NCBI RefSeq assembly: GCF_030409795.1
Contig: NZ_JAUFQN010000019.1
Location: 1,674,001-1,738,000, forward strand
Direction of reading: 5' to 3'
DNA length: 64,000 nucleotides
Source: Flavobacterium paronense
GTDB lineage: Bacteria > Bacteroidota > Bacteroidia > Flavobacteriales > Flavobacteriaceae
Positions 24,011-32,765 of the stretch are shown piece by piece; the first letter of the stretch is position 1; each line of letters starts with the position of its first letter. Both the position numbers and the translations under genes were made by a program. A model generated the notes under the pieces. The model saw nothing but the letters and a program-made list of their open reading frames with translations. It did not search any database and was not told where the DNA came from.

Positions 24011-25873
24011 GTGAATTACCTTTCTGTAGAAAATATATCGAAATCGTTTGGCGAAAGAACGTTGTTTAAAGACATTTCTTTTGGCATCAACAAAGACCAA
24101 AAAATTGCTTTCATTGCCAAAAATGGTTCAGGAAAAACCTGTATCATGAACATTATCAATGGCGAAGACGAACCTGATACGGGACAAGTTGTGATTCGAA
24201 AAGGATTGAAAATGGCATTTCTTTCCCAAAAAAGTAATCTGCAAGACGAGTTGACGATTGAGGAAAGTATTTTTGCTTCGGATAATGAAGTGCTACATGT
24301 AATTGAACGCTATGAAAAAGCGCTTGAGAATCCGGAAGACGAGGAAAAATACCAATTGGCTTTTGATGAAATGGACCGATACAATGCTTGGGATTTTGAA
24401 ACGCAATTCAAACAAATTTTGTCCAAATTAAAACTCGAGGATTTAAAACTGAAAGTGAAATCGCTTTCCGGTGGACAAAAGAAACGCTTGTCATTGGCTA
24501 TCATTTTAATTAATCGTCCTGATTTATTGATTTTAGATGAACCTACGAATCACTTAGATTTAGAGATGATTGAGTGGTTAGAAAGTTATTTCGCCAAAGA
24601 AAATATTACGTTGTTTATGGTGACACACGATCGTTTCTTTTTGGAGCGTGTTTGTAATGAAATCATCGAATTAGACAACGGTAAATTATACCAATACAAA
24701 GGCAATTACTCCTATTATCTTCAAAAGAAAGAAGAGCGCATTGCCATGGAAAACTCAACGATTGATAAGGCGCAGAATCTTTTCGTAAAAGAATTGGCCT
24801 GGATGCGTCGCCAACCAAAAGCTAGAACAACCAAATCGAAATCGAGACAAGATGATTTTTATCAAATTAAATCCGTTGCCGAAAGCCGTAGAAAAGAAAA
24901 TGTTGTCGAGCTTGAAATCAACATGGAACGCATGGGCAGCAAGATTATTGAACTTCATAAACTCTACAAAAAATTCAAGGACAAAACCATATTGGATAAT
25001 TTTACTTATGATTTTCAACGTGGAGAACGCATTGGCATTATTGGAAAAAATGGAACTGGAAAATCGACATTTTTAAATATTCTGACCAAAACTTTGCTTC
25101 CTGATGCTGGTAAAGTAGTGATTGGTGATACGATTAAAGTGGGTTATTACACACAAAGCGGTATTAATCCAAAACCGGGACAAAAGGTTATTGATATTAT
25201 TAAAGAATATGGCGAATATATTCCGTTAACAAAAGGGAAAATTATTTCGGCTTCGCAGTTGTTAGAACGCTTTTTATTTGATGCCAAAAAGCAATATGAC
25301 TTTGTAGAAAAATTGAGCGGTGGTGAGTTAAAACGCTTGTATTTGTGTACAGTACTTATTCAGAATCCAAACTTTTTGATTTTGGATGAGCCTACAAATG
25401 ATTTGGATATTGTGACTTTGAATGTGTTGGAAAGTTTCTTATTGGATTATCCAGGATGTTTATTGGTGGTTTCTCATGATCGCTATTTTATGGATAAAAT
25501 TGTGGACCACTTATTCATCTTTAGAGGCGAAGGACAAATTGAAGATTTCCCGGGAAATTATTCCGATTTCAGAGCTTATGAAGATTCGGCTGAGCCAAAA
25601 AACTTATCGAGTGTAAGTACTGAAAAAGTCAATTGGAAAGAAAAAAATAATACTTCTGTCGGACTGAATTTTAATGAACAAAAGGAATTCAACAAAATTG
25701 AACGCGAAATTAAAGACTTGGAATACGAGAAAAAACAAATTGAAAAGTTATTTTCGGAAGGTAAAGTGACTGATGCTGATATTACAGCTAAAGCCAAAGA
25801 GCTGGAAGTTATTATTAAGAAAATGGAATTAAAAGAAGAACGTTGGTTTGAGCTTTCTTCAAAAATGGAATAA
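24011..25873 (+). CDS. ABC-F family ATPase, Uup type
   Basis: About 620-aa soluble protein with two ABC domains and no membrane part. ABC-F proteins act on ribosomes; Uup types also bind DNA. Domain 1: P-loop FIAKNGSGKTC (Ala in place of the first Gly), signature SLSGGQKKRLSLA, Walker B LLILDEPTNHLD. Linker with the basic RRQPKARTTKSKSRQDDF. Domain 2: GIIGKNGTGKST, KLSGGELKRLYLC, LILDEPTNDLD. A C-terminal coiled coil (last 60 residues, NKIEREIKDLEYEKKQIEK) is typical of Uup. I choose GTG at 24011 (MNYLSVENISKSFG) because it starts at the conserved domain and follows the promoter; longer starts at 23969 or 23981 overlap the promoter. Confidence 0.92.
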   Translation: MNYLSVENISKSFGERTLFKDISFGINKDQKIAFIAKNGSGKTCIMNIINGEDEPDTGQVVIRKGLKMAFLSQKSNLQDELTIEESIFASDNEVLHVIERYEKALENPEDEEKYQLAFDEMDRYNAWDFETQFKQILSKLKLEDLKLKVKSLSGGQKKRLSLAIILINRPDLLILDEPTNHLDLEMIEWLESYFAKENITLFMVTHDRFFLERVCNEIIELDNGKLYQYKGNYSYYLQKKEERIAMENSTIDKAQNLFVKELAWMRRQPKARTTKSKSRQDDFYQIKSVAESRRKENVVELEINMERMGSKIIELHKLYKKFKDKTILDNFTYDFQRGERIGIIGKNGTGKSTFLNILTKTLLPDAGKVVIGDTIKVGYYTQSGINPKPGQKVIDIIKEYGEYIPLTKGKIISASQLLERFLFDAKKQYDFVEKLSGGELKRLYLCTVLIQNPNFLILDEPTNDLDIVTLNVLESFLLDYPGCLLVVSHDRYFMDKIVDHLFIFRGEGQIEDFPGNYSDFRAYEDSAEPKNLSSVSTEKVNWKEKNNTSVGLNFNEQKEFNKIEREIKDLEYEKKQIEKLFSEGKVTDADITAKAKELEVIIKKMELKEERWFELSSKME

Positions 25874-25894
25874 GGGTTCACAATGTTACACTAA

Positions 25895-25985
25895 GTCAAA
25901 CACTATGTCAAACACTATGTTTCGCTAAGTTTTTTTATTGTATATACTTTGTGTTACTTTGTGCCAAACATTGAGATACTTTGTG
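25895..25985. repeat. Direct repeats GTCAAACACTAT and ACTTTGTG
   Basis: Two tandem 12-base units GTCAAACACTAT (25895-25906, 25907-25918), then three ACTTTGTG (25946-25953, 25956-25963, 25978-25985). The third overlaps the GTG start proposed for the methyltransferase. The repeats resemble low-complexity intergenic repeats seen elsewhere in the window. Confidence 0.6.
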
Positions 25986-26762
25986 CTACAAACATTAAAA
26001 TCATATCTAAACTTCTTCTGGAACTCAAAAAACGAACACGGAGTGCACTCGCCGTTTGTGTTTAATTTGGTTACCAAATGTTTTTATGATAAGAAAAGCT
26101 ATGCCGAATATTCCATTCTGAAAAGCTATAAAAAAACACTTTTAGAAAACCATAGCACTATTGAAGTTACTGATTTTGGTGCGGGTTCAAAAGTTTTTAA
26201 AAGCAATACAAGAGCAATAAACCAAATTGCAAAAAATGCCGGAATTTCTAGTAAAAGAGCAGAACTGCTTTTCAGGATTACAAAATATTTCCAACCGGAA
26301 AATATTCTGGAAATCGGAACTTCATTAGGATTGGCGACTTCAGCGTTATCTCTTGGAAATTCTAAAGCAAAAATTACCACGTTAGAAGGTTGTGATACTA
26401 CTTTGGCTAAAGCCAAAAAGCAATTTGAAGAATTTGGGCTAGCAAATATCAATTCAGTTGCAACCGAGTTTAATTCATTCTTAACAAGCTGCAAACTAAA
26501 AACTGAATATTGCCAACTTATTTACTTCGATGGCAATCATTCTAAACTTGCAACCTTAAACTATTTCGAATTGTTATTGCCAACAGTGACTAATGAAAGC
26601 GTTTGGATTTTTGATGATATTCATTGGTCGCATGATATGGAAGAGGCTTGGGAGATTATAAAAATTCATCCGAAAGTTACTGTTACTATTGATACTTTTC
26701 AATGGGGATTAGTATTCTTTAGAAAAGAACAACCGAAGGAAGATTTTGTGATTAGAGTTTAG
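25983..26762 (+). CDS. Class I SAM-dependent methyltransferase
   Basis: About 259-aa methyltransferase with a Rossmann fold: motif I ILEIGTSLGLATSALSLG, then KITTLEGCDTTLAKAKKQF (motif II with acidic Glu), LIYFDGNHSKLATLNYFELL and VWIFDDIHWSHDMEEAWE, a pattern close to O-methyltransferases. The N-terminal NEHGVHSPFVFNLVTKCFY is characteristic of a Bacteroidetes group. The substrate is unknown. I prefer GTG at 25983 (MLQTLKSYLNFFW); a longer reading from TTG 25938 would translate repeat sequence. Its stop codon overlaps the stop of the convergent RCC1 gene by three bases. Confidence 0.88.
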   Translation: MLQTLKSYLNFFWNSKNEHGVHSPFVFNLVTKCFYDKKSYAEYSILKSYKKTLLENHSTIEVTDFGAGSKVFKSNTRAINQIAKNAGISSKRAELLFRITKYFQPENILEIGTSLGLATSALSLGNSKAKITTLEGCDTTLAKAKKQFEEFGLANINSVATEFNSFLTSCKLKTEYCQLIYFDGNHSKLATLNYFELLLPTVTNESVWIFDDIHWSHDMEEAWEIIKIHPKVTVTIDTFQWGLVFFRKEQPKEDFVIRV

Positions 26763-28129
26763 TTTTTAATAAACTTTTGATTGATTACTTTTTCGTTAGT
26801 TACTACTGAAATGATGTATGATCCTTGCGCCAGATTTTGAACGTTAATTCGATTAGCATTGCCATTTTGTTCCAAAACTTTTTTCCCTGTCATATCAACT
26901 ATTAAAATTCTATAAATGTCCGTAACAGTTGAAAACTGAATATTTAAAATAGATTTTGTTGGATTGGGATAAATTGAATAAGATAAGTTATTTTGCTCTT
27001 CTAATGCTAAGATGGCTGAACAAGTAATTGTTGACGGAGAAAGCGAAAAAGTACTCATGCCATCATTACCCAACTGACCGTACATATTATCTCCCCAAAT
27101 CAAAAAAGTATCATCTTTTTTTAGTGCTACCGTATGATATTCACCTGTTTGAGCTGTCTTCCAATTAGTAGCTGTACCAATTTGAGTTAATACATGTCTT
27201 TCTGTTGAAGTACCATCGCCTAACAAACCATGATAATTCATTCCGCAAGTCCACAAAGTGCCATTGTTTTTAATTCCAATGGAATTATATTTTCCAATTC
27301 CAATACTTTGCCAATCATCAGCAGTCCCAACTTGTAGAAGTAAATTTCTCGCGCTTATAGTTCCATCACCAAGTCTTCCGTCAGAGTTTAATCCTGTAGA
27401 CCAAATTGTACCATTAGTCTTCAAAGCTAATGTGTGATATTCTCCGGCTAAAGCTTCAACCCAATCGGAATCTGTTCCAATTTGTATTGGTACAAGAGAA
27501 TTGATATTATTACCATTTCCAAATTGTCCATAAACATTATTACCCCAAGCCCATAAAGTCCCATTCGTTTTTAGGGCAACTGTATGTGCTGGTCCGGCAG
27601 AAACTTTAAGCCAGTCCGTTTCGTTTCCTATTTGAACAGGAGTATTTCTATTAATTTTAGTGCCGTCTCCTAATTGTCCATAATCAAAATTAAAGCCCCA
27701 ACCCCATAATGTTCCATCTTTCTTTATTGCCATATTTGACCAATAAGTTGCGGATACTATTTCCCAATCAGTTCCAGTTCCTATTTGTGTTGGCACTATT
27801 TTATCAACATTGGTACCATCACCTAATTCGCCATAACCATTGTATCCCCATGACCACAGAGAGCCATCATTTTTAATTGCCATTGAATGACTTTCACCGG
27901 CAGAAACTATTTTCCAATCGGTTGCTGTACCTATTTGCGTTGGTGTATTTTTATCGATAAGCGTTCCGTCTCCTACCATTCCATGAAAATTGCCACCCCA
28001 AGCCCATAAAGTACCATCATTCTTTATCGCCATTGTAGTATATATACTTGCTGAAACTGATTTCCAACATTGTGTATAACCTTGAAAATTCATAGAAAGT
28101 AAGAATAAAAAAAGGATTGTTTTTTTCAT
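26759..28129 (-). CDS. RCC1-repeat propeller protein with T9SS type A sorting domain
   Basis: 456-aa secreted protein. After the signal peptide (MKKTILFLFLLSMNFQGYTQ) come seven RCC1-type repeats with the pattern AIKNDGTLWAWG ... GQLGDGT ... PTQIGTATDW, enough for one seven-bladed beta-propeller. The last 70 residues are a type IX secretion C-terminal sorting domain, type A (YSIYPNPTKSILNIQF ... VDMTGKKVLEQ ... LAQGSYIISV ... QKFIKN). It should be exported by T9SS and bound to the cell surface or released. Binding partner unknown. Confidence 0.92.
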   Translation of the reverse strand: MKKTILFLFLLSMNFQGYTQCWKSVSASIYTTMAIKNDGTLWAWGGNFHGMVGDGTLIDKNTPTQIGTATDWKIVSAGESHSMAIKNDGSLWSWGYNGYGELGDGTNVDKIVPTQIGTGTDWEIVSATYWSNMAIKKDGTLWGWGFNFDYGQLGDGTKINRNTPVQIGNETDWLKVSAGPAHTVALKTNGTLWAWGNNVYGQFGNGNNINSLVPIQIGTDSDWVEALAGEYHTLALKTNGTIWSTGLNSDGRLGDGTISARNLLLQVGTADDWQSIGIGKYNSIGIKNNGTLWTCGMNYHGLLGDGTSTERHVLTQIGTATNWKTAQTGEYHTVALKKDDTFLIWGDNMYGQLGNDGMSTFSLSPSTITCSAILALEEQNNLSYSIYPNPTKSILNIQFSTVTDIYRILIVDMTGKKVLEQNGNANRINVQNLAQGSYIISVVTNEKVINQKFIKN

Positions 28130-28206
28130 GATTTTTTATTTGAGTTAGATAATACTTACAATAAATATAACGCTAAAAAAGGTTTTTTATTATAAACATA
28201 TATAAA

Positions 28207-28234
28207 AAATGGCAAACATCCCTGCTTGCCATTT
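28207..28234 (-). terminator. Terminator of the 28262-28936 lipoprotein gene
   Basis: AAATGGCAA (28207-28215) and TTGCCATTT (28226-28234), loop of ten; on the minus strand followed by TTTATA. It lies after the lipoprotein stop codon. Confidence 0.8.
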
Positions 28235-28261
28235 CTTTCATTAAAAAACCAACCTTATTTT

Positions 28262-28936
28262 TTATTCTTTTGCTTTTTCCATTTCTCTTGTTTTAGCGCC
28301 AATTCTGTTTATTTTAAACATAGGTGCAAACTTGAATTTTATAGAAGCTATTTTAGTGTTGTCTTCAGAAGACAAACCTTCTTTTTCAACTGTATTTTTT
28401 CTGCTGTCTAATGCTTCATATATCAGTTTAGTTTCATCATAATCTTCTCTTGAAAAATCACCTTTATTGTCTTTATATGATTGGAAAAATTGATCATATA
28501 CTTTTAAAATATTGTCTTTGTTTACCCAAGAAAAATTCATGTCTTCACCCACTTTTCCTTCTCCAAAAAATCTATCTCTCAACAATTGATTTGGCGTTTT
28601 AACAACTACTACTTTTTTAGCATCCAATTCTGCTTGATACTTTGCTTTCAAAGACTCATATTTTGCTTTACTAACCGCTAATTTTTCTCTTAATGCTTCT
28701 GCATCCTTTGCTTCAGCTAAAGACATTTCTGCTTCAGAAACTTTTGCTTGATAACCAGCATCTATATCAGACCAATTTGCTTTGGCATCGTCAGAGGTAA
28801 CATTTCCAACTGAGTCGACATAAGTTACATAATTAGTAACTGTTTTTTCGGCCTCGGCCTGTTTTTCATCTTTACAAGATGCGAAAGCTAAAATTATAGT
28901 AGCCAAAATTCCGATTGTTAATGCACTTTTTTTCAT
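28262..28936 (-). CDS. Coiled-coil lipoprotein of unknown function
   Basis: 224-aa lipoprotein: the signal peptide ends in FASC (Cys about residue 21), then an Asp/Glu/Lys-rich N-terminal region, a helical coiled-coil segment (KVSEAEMSLAEAKDAEALRE to about residue 110) and a C-terminal half with NQLLRDRFFGEGKVGEDM and DNILKVYDQFFQSYKDN. I do not recognise the family with confidence. Probably anchored in the outer membrane facing the periplasm. Monocistronic with its own terminator. Confidence 0.78.
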   Translation of the reverse strand: MKKSALTIGILATIILAFASCKDEKQAEAEKTVTNYVTYVDSVGNVTSDDAKANWSDIDAGYQAKVSEAEMSLAEAKDAEALREKLAVSKAKYESLKAKYQAELDAKKVVVVKTPNQLLRDRFFGEGKVGEDMNFSWVNKDNILKVYDQFFQSYKDNKGDFSREDYDETKLIYEALDSRKNTVEKEGLSSEDNTKIASIKFKFAPMFKINRIGAKTREMEKAKE

Positions 28937-29091
28937 AATACTATTATTGTTAATTGTTTGATGTAAAACTACTTGCTTTTATATAGTAAGCCGTTACACA
29001 TTTATAAAAACGATTTACACAATTACAACATTACTAACTGTAACAATTTGAAGGTAGCGTCTACCTATAGCTGAACTTAAAATTTAAAATA

Positions 29092-29223
29092 ATGGAAACT
29101 CAAAAATTTTTAAAATCAAAACAATTTAAAATTCTATTGCCGTTTGTTGTTATTTTAGGAATTATAATTTTAGTAAGAGCTGGCTATGATTTTGGACAAT
29201 GGTTACATCACTTCATAAATTAA
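29092..29223 (+). CDS. Small single-helix membrane protein
   Basis: 43-aa protein, METQKFLKSKQFKILLPFVV at the start: a basic N-terminus, one transmembrane helix (about residues 13-30) and a short C-terminus with GYDFGQWLHHFIN. It lies 40 bases before the LolD-like ATPase gene in the same orientation. A basic head, one helix and an aromatic tail suggest a real small protein. It might be a subunit or regulator of the neighbouring transporter, but that is inference. Confidence 0.65.
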   Translation: METQKFLKSKQFKILLPFVVILGIIILVRAGYDFGQWLHHFIN

Positions 29224-29263
29224 CTTAGTTTTTATAACTTTAATACAAATTCAGAATTAAAAA

Positions 29264-29950
29264 ATGGCAAATCCATTAATAAACATCAAGAAATTAACGC
29301 GTGATTTCCAACTCGGAAATGAAACAATCAACGTTTTAAAAGGCATCGATTTACAAATCAACAAAGGAGAATATGTTGCTTTAATGGGACCATCAGGTTC
29401 TGGAAAATCTACACTAATGAATCTTTTGGGATGTTTAGATACACCAACATCGGGGACATATATACTCAATGGGAAAGATATCAGCCAAATGCACGATGAC
29501 GATTTAGCCGAAATCAGAAACAAAGAAATTGGTTTTGTATTTCAAACCTTTAACCTATTGCCAAGAACAACCGCTTTAGATAATGTAGCATTACCAATGA
29601 TTTATGCTGGTTTTTCTAAATCAGAAAGAAACGAGCGTGCCACGGAAGTTTTGAAACAAGTAGCTCTTTCTGACAGAATGGATCACCAACCCAACCAGCT
29701 TTCGGGTGGACAGCGCCAACGTGTGGCTATCGCCAGAGCATTGGTTAATAAACCTTCAATCATTTTGGCTGATGAGCCTACTGGAAATTTAGATAGTAAA
29801 ACATCGATTGAAATTATGAATCTTTTCAACGATATTCACAAAAACGGCAATACAGTTATAGTTGTTACACACGAAGAGGACATAGCCAAATATGCTCACA
29901 GAGTTATTAGGATGAAAGACGGCATGATTGAAAGTGATACTTCAAAATAA
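29264..29950 (+). CDS. ABC transporter ATP-binding protein, LolD/MacB type
   Basis: 228-aa ATPase subunit with all motifs: Walker [12 protein letters not shown] (about residues 43-53), Q-loop [11 protein letters not shown], signature [16 protein letters not shown] (about 143-158), Walker [14 protein letters not shown] and switch His in VVTHEEDIA. The N-loop and the [14 protein letters not shown] phrase place it in the LolD/FtsE/MacB family, which drives lipoprotein release or mechanotransmission-type export. The membrane subunits are not adjacent. It converges with the carotenoid operon. Confidence 0.93.
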   Translation: MANPLINIKKLTRDFQLGNETINVLKGIDLQINKGEYVALMGPSGSGKSTLMNLLGCLDTPTSGTYILNGKDISQMHDDDLAEIRNKEIGFVFQTFNLLPRTTALDNVALPMIYAGFSKSERNERATEVLKQVALSDRMDHQPNQLSGGQRQRVAIARALVNKPSIILADEPTGNLDSKTSIEIMNLFNDIHKNGNTVIVVTHEEDIAKYAHRVIRMKDGMIESDTSK

Positions 29951-29965
29951 AAAAAACTCTCTATA

Positions 29966-30415
29966 TTAAATAGAAAAATATTTTCTTGGTACGTACAACA
30001 TTCCAAAACATTCTCCTTCTTCTTTGCCAAGATGTTTGTGGTGTATTTTGTGCGCTTTTCTTAACCCAACAAAATATTTAATCTTGGTTCTGGTAAACAT
30101 TTTTATCCGCTGGTGTATTATAATTTCGTGAATAAAAAAATAAGCCATTCCGTATAGTAAAATACCTAATCCAATAAAAAACAAATAGTTTAATTGTGGA
30201 TTAACTCCAAAATAAAAAAGCAAAATACTTGGTATAGCGAAAATGATAAAAAACAAATCGTTCTTTTCAAAAAAAGATAAATATTTTGGTTGGTGATGGT
30301 CTTCATGTAAATACCACAAAAAACCATGCATAACATATTTGTGTGTAAGCCATGTTACACATTCCATAATAAGAAAGGTAATTAAAGTAATTACAAAGTA
30401 TTGTAATGCTATCAT
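29966..30415 (-). CDS. crtZ: Beta-carotene hydroxylase, CrtZ type
   Basis: 149-aa integral membrane di-iron hydroxylase of the fatty-acid hydroxylase superfamily, expected to add 3- and 3'-hydroxyls to beta-carotene giving zeaxanthin. The His clusters are HKYVMH (about residues 25-30), HEDHH (about 37-41), HEIIIH and HKIHHKH near the C-terminus; four hydrophobic stretches lie between. It overlaps the crtB stop by four bases and is the last gene of the operon. No lycopene cyclase gene is present in the window, though one is needed to make its substrate. Confidence 0.9.
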   Translation of the reverse strand: MIALQYFVITLITFLIMECVTWLTHKYVMHGFLWYLHEDHHQPKYLSFFEKNDLFFIIFAIPSILLFYFGVNPQLNYLFFIGLGILLYGMAYFFIHEIIIHQRIKMFTRTKIKYFVGLRKAHKIHHKHLGKEEGECFGMLYVPRKYFSI

Positions 30416-31251
30416 AACATATAATTTAATTGGTACTTAACGTACGATTTTCCAACAATAAACAACTTACTAACATCATCGACTCTTATCCTTTTGCTTA
30501 AAATTTCTTCAGGTTGGGTTTTAGCTATTCTTTTTAACAAACTCATATAATATTTATAAGCGGTATAGACTCCAAATTTAGCTTCTTTAGGTAGATTTCT
30601 AATTCCAGTTAAAGCAATTTTAAAATCGTCTTCAATTTCTTTAATAATCTTATATTTATCTTCATTAGATAAAGTTAACAAATTTATTTCTGGAAAATAA
30701 ACCCTTCCTAAAGTTTCATAATCGTGTTTTAAATCTCGTAAAAAATTTACTTTTTGAAAGGCAGAACCTAGTTTCATAGCGCTATCTTTCAATTCGTTAT
30801 ATTTTTTTTCATCTCCATTCACGAAAACTTTCAAACACATCAATCCTACTACATCAGCAGAGCCAAATATATATTCTTCATATTCACTTATGGTCAAGTA
30901 TTCTTTTTTATTTAAATCCATTCGCATACTCTTTAAAAAAGGAACAACTAAATCCATAATGTCATACCTGTGCACTACATCTTGGAAGGCATTTAAAAGT
31001 GGATTAACACTTATCTTTCTGTCATATGCTTTGTAAAAATCGATTTCAAATTCTGTCAATAATTCTTCTTGGTTAAAATCATTGAAAGTATCAACAATTT
31101 CATCTGCACACCTTACAAAACCATATATAGCATATATATCATCTTGAATTTTTGATGAAAGTAATTTTATTGCCAGAGAAAATGATGTACTATAATTTTT
31201 AGTAATTATTTTACTGCAATCCAATGAAGATTTATCAAATAATTTTTTCAT
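30412..31251 (-). CDS. crtB: Phytoene synthase
   Basis: 279-aa trans-isoprenyl diphosphate synthase (phytoene/squalene synthase family) that joins two geranylgeranyl diphosphates to phytoene. The first Asp-rich motif is in CADEIVDTF (about residues 49-57), the second is represented by VNFLRDLKHDYETLGRVYFP (about 169-188). Start and stop overlap with crtI (TAATG at 31249-31253) and with crtZ (4 bases), so translation is coupled along the operon. A family alternative would be squalene synthase, but crtI and crtZ neighbours decide for phytoene synthase. Confidence 0.93.
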   Translation of the reverse strand: MKKLFDKSSLDCSKIITKNYSTSFSLAIKLLSSKIQDDIYAIYGFVRCADEIVDTFNDFNQEELLTEFEIDFYKAYDRKISVNPLLNAFQDVVHRYDIMDLVVPFLKSMRMDLNKKEYLTISEYEEYIFGSADVVGLMCLKVFVNGDEKKYNELKDSAMKLGSAFQKVNFLRDLKHDYETLGRVYFPEINLLTLSNEDKYKIIKEIEDDFKIALTGIRNLPKEAKFGVYTAYKYYMSLLKRIAKTQPEEILSKRIRVDDVSKLFIVGKSYVKYQLNYML

Positions 31252-32708
31252 TATTTATATGTTTTAATTATTTTATCACTTGCAATTTTTCCGGAAATTA
31301 AGGCCGGTGGAACACCTGGACCGGGAACAGTAAGTTGCCCTGTGAAATATAAATTAGCTACTTTTTTACTTTTTATTTTTGGTCTTAAAAAAGCAGTTTG
31401 AGTTAATATATTCGCTAATCCGTATGCATTACCTTTATATGAATTGTACTCTTTTTTAAAATCGTTGACACAAAATGATTCTTTAAAGATAATGTTTTCT
31501 TTTACCGATTGATTCGTTAATTTTTCAAATCGTTCGATAATTTTATTGAAATATTTTTCTCTAATCTCAGGAGTATCTTCTAAATCAATTGCTAATGGAA
31601 TTAAGAAAATACCAGCTTCAAAATCAGCAGGAGCACAAGAATCATCTGTTTTGGATGGAAAACTAGCATAAAACAAAGGATTTTGAGGCCATTGTTTTGT
31701 ATCATAAATTTCTATTGCATGTTGCTCAAATGGCGCATCAAAAAATAAAGTATGATGATTTACATTTTTTATTTTTTTATCAAACCCTACATAAAACAAG
31801 AGAGAAGATGGTGCAAATGTTTTTTTGTCCCAATATTTTTCTGAGTATTGACGATACGGTTTTTCTAATAAAGTTTCAGTGAAATGATAGTCAGCTCCAC
31901 TTAAAATGACATCAGTTTGAATAGTTTTACCATTCACTTGAATCCCAACAACAGTATTGTTTTCAATATTAATTTTTTCAACATTCGCGTCTACATGAAA
32001 TTTTACGCCTAGTTCTTTTGCTAAACTCTCCATGGCTTCCACAACTTTATACATACCTCCTTTAGGATGCCAAGTTCCCAAACCAAAATCGGCATAATTC
32101 ATAAAATTGTAAAAACCTGGTGTATTTGATGGTTTAGCTCCAAGAAACAAAACTGGAAATTCCAAAATTTGTTGCAAACGAAAATCTTTAAATTTAGATT
32201 TTACTGTTTTACTTATAGTAGAAAAAAACTGAGTAACGCGCAAAGCCGTTTGAGGAGTAATCAATTCAACTATAGAATCACCCGGTCTGTAAACTAAATC
32301 TTTGATTGCAATATCATAGTTCGTTTTAGCTTCCTCTATAAAGCTTTCTAATTTCTTTCCGCTTCCTTTTTCAATTGACTCAAAAGTTGATACAATTGAT
32401 TTTAGATTATCTGCAATTTCTATACTGTCATTTTCATTAAAGAACACTTTGTATGCTGGAGATAATTTTTCTAACAAATAATAATCAGATGCTTTTTTAT
32501 CAAAATCATTAAAAAATTTTTCAAATACATCAGGCATCCAATACCATGTTGGCCCAATGTCAAAAGTAAATCCATTCTTTTTTAGTTGTCTGGCTCTGCC
32601 TCCAATAGTGCTGTTTTTTTCGTAAACATCAACTTCACAACCTGCTTTAGCTAAATAACAAGAAGCTGCCAAAGAAGAAAAACCTGACCCAATTATTGTG
32701 ATTTTCAT
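31251..32708 (-). CDS. crtI: Phytoene desaturase
   Basis: 485-aa FAD-dependent CrtI-type desaturase that converts phytoene to lycopene by successive desaturations. N-terminal dinucleotide-binding motif IIGSGFSSLAASCYLAKAGC with acidic end VDVYEKN, then IGGRARQLKKNGFTFDIGPT (about 37-56); near the C-terminus the carotenoid desaturase signature LYFTGQLTVPGPGVPPALIS (about 452-471). Membrane-associated. It follows the MerR-type regulator gene by 57 bases, with a -7 box in the gap. Confidence 0.95.
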   Translation of the reverse strand: MKITIIGSGFSSLAASCYLAKAGCEVDVYEKNSTIGGRARQLKKNGFTFDIGPTWYWMPDVFEKFFNDFDKKASDYYLLEKLSPAYKVFFNENDSIEIADNLKSIVSTFESIEKGSGKKLESFIEEAKTNYDIAIKDLVYRPGDSIVELITPQTALRVTQFFSTISKTVKSKFKDFRLQQILEFPVLFLGAKPSNTPGFYNFMNYADFGLGTWHPKGGMYKVVEAMESLAKELGVKFHVDANVEKINIENNTVVGIQVNGKTIQTDVILSGADYHFTETLLEKPYRQYSEKYWDKKTFAPSSLLFYVGFDKKIKNVNHHTLFFDAPFEQHAIEIYDTKQWPQNPLFYASFPSKTDDSCAPADFEAGIFLIPLAIDLEDTPEIREKYFNKIIERFEKLTNQSVKENIIFKESFCVNDFKKEYNSYKGNAYGLANILTQTAFLRPKIKSKKVANLYFTGQLTVPGPGVPPALISGKIASDKIIKTYK

Positions 32709-32728
32709 TTTTTTAAAATAACGTTGAA

Positions 32729-32736
32729 CAAATATA
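32729..32736 (-). promoter_or_regulatory. -7 box for crtI
   Basis: Minus strand TATATTTG, 20 bases before the crtI start. The nearest TTG is 13 bases upstream, too close, so this promoter looks activator-dependent or weak. The same box with the same flank (AACAAATATA on the plus strand) lies upstream of the regulator gene. Confidence 0.5.
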
Positions 32737-32765
32737 CAATATAATTAAACAAAATAAATATAATT

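Noticed and set aside
28262-28411. Plus-strand frame at 28226-28411 opposite the lipoprotein gene
   Set aside because: Phe-rich antisense reading of a Lys/Glu-rich protein; it contains the terminator hairpin at its start.
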